Assembly (NCBI RefSeq): GCF_030063335.1
Contig: NZ_JASISW010000009.1
Coordinates: 167,515 to 231,514, forward strand
DNA length: 64,000 nucleotides
From: Rhodococcus sp. G-MC3
Lineage (GTDB): Bacteria > Actinomycetota > Actinomycetes > Mycobacteriales > Mycobacteriaceae
Direction of reading: 5' to 3'
Made by a program: the position numbers and the translations under genes. Positions 56,004 through 64,000 of this stretch are shown here, one piece after another. Below the pieces are notes generated by a model that was given only the letters and a program-made list of their open reading frames with translations, ran no database searches and had not been told where the DNA came from. Position 1 is the first letter of the stretch. Each line of letters begins with the position of its first letter.

Positions 56004-56464
56004 ATCTGTGCTCCAGTTTCTTTGGCATCGAGTGCAGCGTTGTTCACGCGGGTCAGGACGGCGCGAAGTTCTTCTAAGACCGAAAGGTCGACACCAAGCC
56101 TCGCGACGACGGCAGCCGGTATTTTCTCGGCTTCCTTTCGAAGTGCGGCACCACGTTCGGTCAATGCGATGTCGAGTTGACGTTCATCCGACACGCTTCG
56201 AGTTCGCTCCAGCAATCCGCTGGCTTCCAGCCGTTTCAACAACGGCGACAGAGTTGGAGAGTCGAGCGTAAGTGCCGAGCCGATGTTCTTGACCGACCTG
56301 GGTGACTGTTCCCATAGCGCAAGCATTACCAGGTATTGCGGGTGCGTGAGTCCCATCGGCTCGAGAAGCGGCCTGTACACCGCAAGGACTGCTCGGTTGG
56401 TTACTGCCAGCGCAAAACACACTTGCCTGTCGAGCGCGAGCGGGTCGACGATCGCTGGGTGCAT
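56000..56464 (-). CDS. MarR-family regulator, OhrR-like
   Basis: A 154-residue winged-helix regulator. The N-terminal block LDRQVCFALAVTNRAVLAVYRPLLEPMG with Cys16, and LTHPQYLVMLALWE, match OhrR, in which this cysteine senses organic hydroperoxides. The DNA-binding wing is seen as LLERTRSVSDERQLDIALTERG. No ohr peroxidase gene is nearby; the partner is the DUF5313 gene, joined by ATGA. The gene lies 56 bases from the BenE-like remnant on the same strand. Confidence 0.88.
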   Translation of the reverse strand: MHPAIVDPLALDRQVCFALAVTNRAVLAVYRPLLEPMGLTHPQYLVMLALWEQSPRSVKNIGSALTLDSPTLSPLLKRLEASGLLERTRSVSDERQLDIALTERGAALRKEAEKIPAAVVARLGVDLSVLEELRAVLTRVNNAALDAKETGAQI

Positions 56465-56519
56465 AAATAAAGTCTACACGAATAGTTCGTGCACTAATTA
56501 ATTTCCCGCCGGAATCCGG

Positions 56520-57003
56520 GCCGTGAAAGGCGTAGCGCCCTCTTTCAGTGGACGGACTACTGCGACAACGAGCTCGAGTCGCTACCACCCACGCGACGAC
56601 CATAGCTCCGCCCACGACGACGTCCGACGAAACCGATCGGACGAGGCCTGTGCCGAACGAGAGGAAGGCCCCCGCCAAGAAAGGCCCATCACAAGTCGAT
56701 GTGGAATCAACGAAATGATTTGGGTGATAAGACCTGTTGCGCCGAGCACAACAATCACGACGCCAGCGACGCTGTATGCGCCGATGACGTCGGACCACTC
56801 CAGTCCCGGCAGCACCTTCCTGCATTGACGGTCCCGGGAATGGTTCAGAAGAAGGCCATCGGCATCCGACAGAGCCAGCTTGTCACCACCGTCAGCAGAC
56901 CGTCGAAGACGAGGAAACCGAAAAACCATGATGCGATCTGCGATCCCCTGAGTGAACCGGCAGTTCCAGCAGTCAAGATGACGGCAACTGGGCCTGTTGC
57001 CCA
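56520..57003 (-). pseudogene. Remnant of a BenE-like benzoate/aromatic transporter
   Basis: Pieces in different frames join into one BenE-like sequence: WATGPVAVILTAGTAGSL, then IASWFFGFLVFDGLLTVVTSW, MAFF-stop-TIPGTVNAG, PGLEWSDVIGAYSVAGVVIV, and FLAGAFLSFGTGLVRSVSSD. An in-frame TGA stands where tryptophan is expected (56845-56847), and frameshifts lie near 56818 and 56670. The N-terminus lacks a usable start and the C-terminal half of the family length is missing. It is a dead gene of some age. Assignment to BenE rests on remembered family patterns. Confidence 0.62.
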
Positions 57004-57379
57004 CGACTCATCGTCACCCGACTACTCATTTCAGGAATGGCCGAGATGCGCACTGGCTGGGTCGAACACTATCGATATTCCAGCGAACGAGATGACGCGA
57101 AGTCCCTCTCCTGACGATCGTCGCAGCAGCGGGCCCTTGAAGGACGAGTCCAAGGGTGAGCAAGCATCAAGCTCGCCAGAAACCACCCTGAGTGTGGCGC
57201 GAATGATCACTGTCGGCGTACCGGGCTCTCCATTTGCACGATCGCCAAACCAGATTCAATTTTGGCAGGTTTTGCAGGAATGCCTACGGCCTCGTGTTAT
57301 CGGCTCATGGACCACGAATGCGTTGCCTCAGATGTAGATGACCGACAAGCTCGTATGTGTGACCCACTTCTCAAACGGG
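57004..57379. other. Region without recognisable gene
   Basis: A plus-strand frame running to a stop at 57337 overlaps the transporter remnant and has no domain that I recognise. The right part is more AT-rich and leads into the sugar-porter promoter. Confidence 0.4.
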
Positions 57380-57405
57380 TGTATATATGTTAAGACATAC
57401 ATACA
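57380..57405. promoter_or_regulatory. Inverted repeat containing an IolR-like site
   Basis: TGTATATATGT and ACATACATACA pair at ten of eleven positions around TAAG, 58 bases upstream of the sugar-porter start. On the minus strand its centre reads TGTCTTAACA (57388-57397), which fits the KGWCHTRACA motif reported for the GntR-type inositol repressor IolR of Corynebacterium. A repressor site is likely; the identity of the regulator is inferred. Confidence 0.5.
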
Positions 57406-57462
57406 AGATCGCAGGTCTGCAATCGACCAAGCGGCTCATACTCAACTACGGAAGAGGTTCGA

Positions 57463-58879
57463 GTGTCTTCAGCTGATCAGGAATCGGTGAGCACGCTCCC
57501 GCCGGATACACGAGGCACGCACTCGCGCAGACTCGGCGTCATCGCGGTTGTGGCGACATTTGGTGGATTGCTCTTCGGCTATGACACCGGGGTGATCAAT
57601 GGCGCGCTCGAACCTCTCAAAGAGGACCTCGGACTGACGGCGTTCACCGAAGGCCTGGTCGTCAGCATCCTAATTTTCGGTGCTGCCATCGGCGCTTTGG
57701 TCGGAGGTCGACTGTCGGACAAATACGGCCGACGCCACAACATTCTGCTGCTATCCGGCATTTTCGCCCTGGGCACTCTCGGGTGCGTGCTCTCGCCGTC
57801 GTGGGAGGTACTCGCTGTATTTCGCTTCGTCCTCGGGTTGGCGGTGGGCGGTGCGTCCGCGACCGTGCCCGTCTACTTGTCCGAGGTCGCTCCCTACGAG
57901 CGCCGTGGATCACTGGTCACCCGCAACGAGGTGATGATCGTCGGCGGCCAATTCGCTGCTTTCGTCATCAACGCGATCATCTTCAACGTGTGGGGAGAGC
58001 ACGAGTCGGTGTGGCGCTACATGCTTCTGGTCGCCGTACTTCCCGCAATCGCGCTGTTCGTCGGCATGCTCCGCATGCCCGAGAGCCCACGGTGGCTGGT
58101 GCTCCAGCACCGCGACGACGAAGCGCTTGCCGTGCTCAACCAAGTTCGCTCCCCCGAGCGTGCCAAGGCCGAGATGGCCGAGGTACACGCCCCTCGCCGA
58201 AGAAGAGAGACTGTCGCAGACGGGCGGCGCAGCAGACCTGTCCGTCCGTTGGATTCGGCGGTTGATCTTCATCGGCGTCGGCCTCGGCGTGTTCCAACAG
58301 TTCACGGGTATCAACTCAGTGATGTACTACGGCACGCAGTTGTTGGGCGACGCTGGATTCTCCGAGAGCGCGGCCATCATCGCCAACACCCTGAACGGGC
58401 TGTTCAGCGTCCTCGGAATCACTGTCGGCCTGCTCATCATGAACAAGGTCAACCGGCGGACGATGCTCATCGCAGGCTTCTCGTTGACGACCTTCTTCCA
58501 CCTGCTGGTCGGCCTGTCCGCGTTACTGCTTCCCGACGGCGACGCCAAGGCGTACTTCATCCTCGTCTTCGTCGTCCTGTTCGTCTTCTGCATGCAGGGC
58601 ACGATCGGCCCCTTGGTGTGGCTCATGCTCGCCGAAATCTTCCCACTCAAGATCCGCAGCTTCGCCATCGGCGTCTGTGTCTTCATGCTGTGGATCGCCA
58701 ATGCTGTAGTAGCACTCGCCTTTCCGCCTGTGGTAGCGGCATTGGGCATAGCACCGACATTCTTCATCTTCGTCGGGCTGGGTCTGTTGGCTCTCGTATT
58801 CATCGTCACGCAGGTTCCCGAGACCCGCGGACAAACCTTGGAAGGACTCGAAGCAAGGTTCCGTCGCGAATACTCGTGA
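57463..58879 (+). pseudogene. iolT: Sugar porter (IolT-like MFS) with one-base frameshift
   Basis: Two frames together give a full-length major-facilitator sugar porter of about 471 residues. The first (57463 to about 58190) carries GGLLFGYDTGVINGAL, GGRLSDKYGRRH and PESPRWLVLQHRDDEALAVL. The second continues with LAEEERLSQ, FQQFTGINSVMYYGTQL and PETRGQTLEGLEARF. They join if one C is removed from the CCCC run at 58190-58193. The GTG start has GGAAGAGG upstream. The iol genes and IolR-like motif suggest inositol/proton symport. As written the first frame ends at 58923 with a nonsense tail. It could be a recent mutation or a sequencing error. Confidence 0.85.
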
Positions 58880-58907
58880 ACGGTAGGAGCATCGGAAGGA
58901 ATTCGTC

Positions 58908-59264
58908 ATGGCCATTCTGGTAGCAGTATCCGACAACGAAGAAGGACGCCACGCCCTCCGCATGGCAGCCGATGAGGCCGCCAGTACGAACACCGACCTC
59001 ATCGCGGTGAACCTGACGCTCGGAGCACTCGACGTCAGCGAACTCGACAGCAAAGTCTCCGTGCGCGTCATCGACAGGGCCGGCCGCGCCGACCGGGACC
59101 CGGCAACCGCCGTTCTCGACGAAATCGATGCACACCCCGACGTGACGCGTCTGGTCATCGGTTTGAAGCGACGCAGCCGGGTGGGCAAAGCCTTGCTGGG
59201 CAGCGTCACTCAGCGTCTGCTGATGACCTCACCGGTCCCAGTGCTGAGCGTGCAGCCGAGCTGA
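58908..59264 (+). CDS. Universal stress protein (UspA family)
   Basis: A 118-residue single UspA domain. The first strand is MAILVAVSDNEEG, and the ATP-binding signature appears as VIGLKRRSRVGKALLGSVTQRLL near the C-terminus (G-x2-G-x9-G-S/T pattern), ending in PVPVLSVQ. ATG at 58908 has GAAGGA seven bases upstream. It follows the sugar porter by 28 bases and is probably co-transcribed. A strong terminator follows. Confidence 0.88.
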   Translation: MAILVAVSDNEEGRHALRMAADEAASTNTDLIAVNLTLGALDVSELDSKVSVRVIDRAGRADRDPATAVLDEIDAHPDVTRLVIGLKRRSRVGKALLGSVTQRLLMTSPVPVLSVQPS

Positions 59265-59290
59265 TCCCGCAGCACCACTCAACCACGACG

Positions 59291-59319
59291 ACCCCGTCGG
59301 CGTATGACGCCGATGGGGT
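59291..59319 (+). terminator. Hairpin terminator after the stress-protein gene
   Basis: ACCCCGTCGGCG and CGCCGATGGGGT pair fully except for one G-T wobble, with a five-base loop and ATTT following. It ends the sugar porter/stress protein transcript. Confidence 0.75.
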
Positions 59320-59378
59320 ATTTCGGCTGTATGTATCGAATTCGACTCCGCCGCATCAGAAAACGCCGCATACAAAAA

Positions 59379-59406
59379 CCCCGCCCCAGCCGAAGCCGGG
59401 ACGGGG
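59379..59406 (-). terminator. Rho-independent terminator of the iol operon
   Basis: On the minus strand a GC-rich stem (CCCCGTCCC and matching GGGGCGGGG, around TTCG) is followed by five T residues (59374-59378 as A on the plus strand). It lies 40 bases after the iolA stop. Confidence 0.78.
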
Positions 59407-59445
59407 GATTCGTCGGTCGATACCGAGCTCAGTTGTTCTCGGGGC

Positions 59446-60942
<1,497 letters not shown>

Positions 60943-60968
60943 GTTGTATCCCTTGATGTATTCAAGAA

Positions 60969-61838
60969 TCAGGCGTAATTGGAGACGTACTTCCGGATGG
61001 TGTCGAGCTGATAGCGAGAGACCTCGTGAGCGTTTTCGTTCTCTGCGAACACACTCGAGACCATGACGGTGTCGCGGTCGTAGAAGCCGCGTTTTCCGAG
61101 TCCACCGAAGAACTGGTCCCAATCGACATCGCCGTCACCGAGCTTGAGGTGCTGATGCACGCGTACAGCGTTGCCCGGAGGATTGGTGATGTAACGAAGC
61201 CCGTGCGAGCGGTGGTGATCCATCGTGTCGGCCACGTGCACCAGTCGCACCATGTCGCCCGCCGCAGCCATGATCGCGTCGAGATCTCCGCCCATGTGGA
61301 ACTGGTGACATGCCACGATCACCATGCCGATGTTCTTCGAGTTGATTCCGCGAATGGTACGAACAGCCGCCAAACCGTCCTCGACGAAGTCGTCGGGATG
61401 CGGATCGATCAGCACATCGAGACCTTCTCGCTCGATGATGGGAACTAGTTCTTCCATAGACCGATAGAACGCCCGCTCGGATTCCTCTGCCTTCTCAGGA
61501 CGCCCGCTGAACTCTGTGTTCATGGTCGACACTCCGAGGTCGACGGTGATCTGAATCGCGCGCTTCCAGTACCGAACTGCGGCCTCGCGCGCATCCTCGT
61601 CGGGACCGGACCACCGCAGCACCGGAAGCACCGATGCAATACCGACACCGGCGTCGGAACATGCCTTCTTGAACTTGGCGACGAGGTCGTCGTCGGCTTT
61701 CGGATGGTTGAAGAAGGGGATCATGTCTGCGTGCGGCGTCAACTGCAGCCACTCGTACCCGAGATCGGCCACCACACCGGGCAATTCGAGCAACGAGTAA
61801 TCGTGATGGAACGGTGTCGGATCGAGGGCAAGCTTCAT
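60969..61838 (-). CDS. Sugar phosphate isomerase/epimerase (IolH/IolI-like TIM barrel)
   Basis: A 289-residue AP-endonuclease-2-type TIM barrel. Metal-ligand strands are seen as TMNTEFSG, DVLIDPHPDDF, VACHQFHMGGD and LVHVADTMDHHRSHG. Members in iol operons isomerise inosose or act as IolH. ATG at 61838 is used because it starts the first strand (MKLALDPTPFHHDY); the ribosome site is poor. It follows the iolG stop by five bases, so coupling would suffer if iolG translation stops early. Confidence 0.85.
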   Translation of the reverse strand: MKLALDPTPFHHDYSLLELPGVVADLGYEWLQLTPHADMIPFFNHPKADDDLVAKFKKACSDAGVGIASVLPVLRWSGPDEDAREAAVRYWKRAIQITVDLGVSTMNTEFSGRPEKAEESERAFYRSMEELVPIIEREGLDVLIDPHPDDFVEDGLAAVRTIRGINSKNIGMVIVACHQFHMGGDLDAIMAAAGDMVRLVHVADTMDHHRSHGLRYITNPPGNAVRVHQHLKLGDGDVDWDQFFGGLGKRGFYDRDTVMVSSVFAENENAHEVSRYQLDTIRKYVSNYA

Positions 61839-61843
61839 GTGGC

Positions 61844-62878
61844 TCACGCGCCCGGGATCGAGGAACGCGGGACCATATCCACGGCCACGGGCGAACCCGA
61901 CTCGAGCGACTTCACCCCGGCCTCGCACACAGCTGCTGCTGCATACCCATCCCAGGCGCCGGGACCGTCGACGTAGTTACCCGTCTCGGCACCCGTGCGG
62001 ACGGCGTCGACCCACCGCTGAATTTCCGTGTCGTACGCCTGTCCGAAGCGCTCCTTGAACGACGGCGTGATCGTGCCGCCCCAAGTTCCGGGCGCGGACT
62101 TGCGCACCAGGCCCACATCGAGACCGATCATGGCGCTGCCACGCTCGGCGACGACCTCCGTCCTGACTTAGTACGCGATGCCAGTGGTCACGAACACCTC
62201 CGCGTCGACGTGCCGACCGGTCTCGGTCGTGAAGATGGCGATCTGTGGATCCTTCAGTCCCGCGGGCGCATTCGTGTTGGCCGAGGGTGTGATGATCTGT
62301 ACCGTCGTGATTTCCTCGTCGAGCAGAAAGCGGGTGACGTCGACCTCGTGCACAAGCGAGTCCTTGACGATCATCGCGCTGTCGAAGTGCGGCGGCACAG
62401 CCGGGTTTCGATGTGCGCAGTGCACGACAAGCGGCCGACCGATGTCTCCGGAGTCGATCAGAGCCTTCAGGTCTGCGTACTCGTTGTCGAAGCGGCGCAT
62501 GAATCCGACCTGGATGAGCTTCTTGCCCAGTTCGGCCTCCGCCTTCACCACGGCGAGGGAAGTCTCGACGTCGGTGGTCAGCGGCTTCTCGCACATGACG
62601 GGCTTGCCGTACTCCAGACACGCGAGGAGCTGCTTCTCGTGAGTCGGCCCGGGGGTCGCGAGCAATACGGCATCGACCTCGGGATCCGCGATGGCGTCGA
62701 TCGGGTCGTTGACGACCCGGGCACCGGGGATGGACGCGGCGAGCTCTTCGGCTTTTTCGGTGAAGTAGTCGTTGACGACGGCAACGCGTGCACCGGCGAT
62801 CTTCGACGAGATGCGAGCGACGTGGTCGGCGCCCATCATACCGACCCCGAGGACGGCGATGCGCAGTTCGTTGGTCAT
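61844..62878 (-). pseudogene. iolG: Inositol 2-dehydrogenase (IolG) interrupted by an in-frame TAA
   Basis: Read through, the frame gives a 344-codon Gfo/Idh/MocA oxidoreductase of normal length: LRIAVLGVGMMGADHVARIS at the N-terminus, EKPLTTD with the catalytic-region lysine, QVGFMRRFDNEY, VHEVDVTRFLL and a complete C-terminus ending near VAVDMVPRS. Codon 237 (62168-62170) is TAA, between TTGIAY and [17 protein letters not shown]. One base change from GAA, CAA or AAA would explain it. ATG at 62878 has AAGGAG nine bases upstream. The enzyme would oxidise myo-inositol to inosose with NAD. As written it is truncated and probably inactive. Confidence 0.88.
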
Positions 62879-62900
62879 GAAGAAAGTCTCCTTGCGGGTA

Positions 62901-63824
62901 TCAGCTGAATTGGACGGACGGGATCCCGCAGGAGCCCAGGTACTTTCGAGTGCGCTGTGCGATCGGCAGCGGGTAGTCCGGCTCGCACGGGTACATGTCC
63001 TGCTCGACGATCGCGAAGATGTCTGCAGTGAGCTTGCCTGCATCCGCCAGCCGTTCGATGGTCGACAGCAGTGGCGGCATGTCCGGAATCCCCAGCGGCG
63101 GTTCGGTCATCGCGCCGAGCTTGCATGCCTCGCCGAACGGCAGATCCTCGGCTGCAACCTTCGCGCGCACTTCTTCGTTCACCTGCTTGAGGTGCAAGTA
63201 GCCGATGCGCTCAGGGGCCCGCTCGATGATGGCAATGTTGTCGCCGCCGCAGTAGCTGATATGGCCGGTGTCCAGGCACAGGTTCACGAACTCGCTCGAC
63301 GTGCCGTCGAGGAAGCGGTACACGTTCTCCTCGGTATCCACGTGACTGTCCGCATGCGGGTGGTACTGAGCCTTGACGCCGTACTGCTCGAACATGCGCT
63401 TGCCGAGTTCGTTCATGCCCTCGGTCTTCTTGCGCCACTGCTCGGTGGTGAGCGTGCGGTCTTCGAGCACCGCACCGGTGGACGGGTCACGCCACATCTC
63501 GGGAATGACGACGACGTGCTTTCCTCCGACTGCCGCAGTCAGTTTCGCGACGTCTTCGATCTGGGTCCACACCGCATCCCAGGCGTCATCCTGGTGCAGA
63601 TGCTCGAAAACGGTTCCGGCCGATAGCTTCAGGTTGTGCGCCGCGAGCTCGTCGGACAGCTGCTTCGGATCGGTCGGCAGGTATCCGAACGGGCCGAGCT
63701 CGATCCACTCGTAGCCCGATGCGGAGACCTCGTCGAGGAACCGGCCGTACGGGGTCTGCTGCGGGTCCTCCGGGAACCAAACGCCCCACGAATCGGGTGC
63801 CGATCCAACGCGAATAACGCTCAT
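62901..63824 (-). CDS. iolE: Inosose dehydratase IolE
   Basis: A 307-residue TIM-barrel dehydratase that removes water from 2-keto-myo-inositol. Signatures are VGSAPDSWGVWFPED at the N-terminus, YEWIELGPFGYLPTD, AQYHPHADSHVDTE, LCLDTGHISYCGGDN and IGYLHLKQV, giving the Glu, His and Asp metal ligands. ATG at 63824 has GAGAGGA seven bases upstream. It lies between iolD and iolG on the minus strand, the common actinobacterial order. Confidence 0.94.
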   Translation of the reverse strand: MSVIRVGSAPDSWGVWFPEDPQQTPYGRFLDEVSASGYEWIELGPFGYLPTDPKQLSDELAAHNLKLSAGTVFEHLHQDDAWDAVWTQIEDVAKLTAAVGGKHVVVIPEMWRDPSTGAVLEDRTLTTEQWRKKTEGMNELGKRMFEQYGVKAQYHPHADSHVDTEENVYRFLDGTSSEFVNLCLDTGHISYCGGDNIAIIERAPERIGYLHLKQVNEEVRAKVAAEDLPFGEACKLGAMTEPPLGIPDMPPLLSTIERLADAGKLTADIFAIVEQDMYPCEPDYPLPIAQRTRKYLGSCGIPSVQFS

Positions 63825-63864
63825 AAGATTTTCCTCTCGAAATGTGTCGACTGTTTTCGGGTGA

Positions 63865-64000
63865 CTACTGGCTGGACGGACGCAGGAACGGCCGTTGGAT
63901 TTTCTTCCACTTCTGGTAGGTGGCGTAGGCGGTCTGGGTCGATTCGAGCGTCGAGGTGGCGCTGACCGGTACGTCCCACCAGGATTGGGAATCAGGGGCC
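63865..64000 (-). CDS. iolD: IolD, trihydroxycyclohexane-1,2-dione hydrolase (C-terminus, 5' partial)
   Basis: The right edge cuts a minus-strand frame whose last 45 residues read APDSQSWWDVPVSATSTLES and end KKIQRPFLRPSSQ. This matches the C-terminus of the thiamine-diphosphate enzyme IolD, which opens the ring in inositol catabolism. iolE starts 40 bases downstream of its stop. The rest of the gene lies outside the window. Confidence 0.82.
   Translation of the reverse strand, partial: APDSQSWWDVPVSATSTLESTQTAYATYQKWKKIQRPFLRPSSQ

Noticed and set aside
56699..57337. A 212-codon plus-strand frame
   Set aside because: It covers the antisense of the BenE-like remnant, shows no domain, and has no promoter or ribosome site.
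58186..58196. Programmed frameshift in the sugar porter
   Set aside because: Major-facilitator sugar porters are not known to use frameshifting and no slippery heptamer with downstream structure is evident; a one-base insertion is simpler.
62168..62170. Stop-codon recoding or readthrough of TAA in iolG
   Set aside because: TAA is the least leaky stop and no recoding signal or selenocysteine-type element is visible; mutation or sequencing error is simpler.

Overview
The window looks like a chromosomal segment of a high-GC mycolic-acid actinobacterium, most likely Rhodococcus or a close relative. The evidence is frequent GTG and TTG starts, dense ATGA/GTGA overlaps, two mycolate-type cyclopropane-synthase-like methyltransferases, a DUF5313 membrane protein, and kdp, iol and copper genes of actinobacterial type. 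I see no tRNA, rRNA, CRISPR array or insertion sequence.

Region 1 (1-9.8 kb) is lipid or polyketide tailoring. The last codons of a carrier protein are followed by a tightly coupled operon: a cyclopropane-synthase-like methyltransferase, a cytochrome P450, a type II thioesterase and a fatty-acyl-AMP ligase (FAAL). A phthalate-dioxygenase-reductase-like protein converges on it. Next come an acyl-CoA dehydrogenase, a hotdog thioesterase, an alpha/beta hydrolase and a DHA2-type exporter.

Region 2 (10.0-15.3 kb) is a Ugp-like ABC importer (ATPase, lipoprotein, two permeases) with a metallophosphoesterase gene inside the operon and a candidate PHO box upstream. This suggests phosphodiester scavenging.

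Region 3 (15.4-32.2 kb, all minus strand) is the most unusual part. It is a PUFA-synthase-like secondary-lipid locus: a LysR regulator, an acyl-AMP/CoA ligase, an FAD oxidoreductase, an SGNH hydrolase, a 2131-residue PfaA-like megasynthase (KS-AT-ACP-ACP-KR-hotdog), a PfaC-like dehydratase protein lacking KS/CLF, a PfaD-like enoyl reductase, a PLP group II decarboxylase and a GNAT acetyltransferase. The last five genes are joined by four-base overlaps, which suggests that polyketide/fatty-acid and amine chemistry are combined in one product.

Region 4 (32.4-36.2 kb) is copper handling: DUF6153 and DUF305 proteins, a CopB-type ATPase and a CopZ-like chaperone, with two CsoR-like operators. Region 5 (36.4-46.9 kb) is potassium uptake: TrkH/KtrB plus TrkA/KtrA, a 35-codon membrane microprotein, kdpF and kdpABCDE. 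Region 6 (47-56.5 kb) holds a second two-component system with a small unknown protein between its genes, a PAP2 phosphatase and DedA pair, a carboxylate-amine ligase, two methyltransferases, a DUF5313 gene and an OhrR-like regulator. Decayed fragments lie among them: a dehydratase piece and a BenE-like transporter.

Region 7 (57.4-64 kb) is myo-inositol catabolism: a sugar porter, a universal stress protein, iolA/mmsA, a TIM-barrel isomerase, iolG, iolE and the end of iolD. Two of these genes are interrupted: a one-base insertion in the transporter and an in-frame TAA in iolG. The pathway is either recently inactivated or carries sequencing errors.
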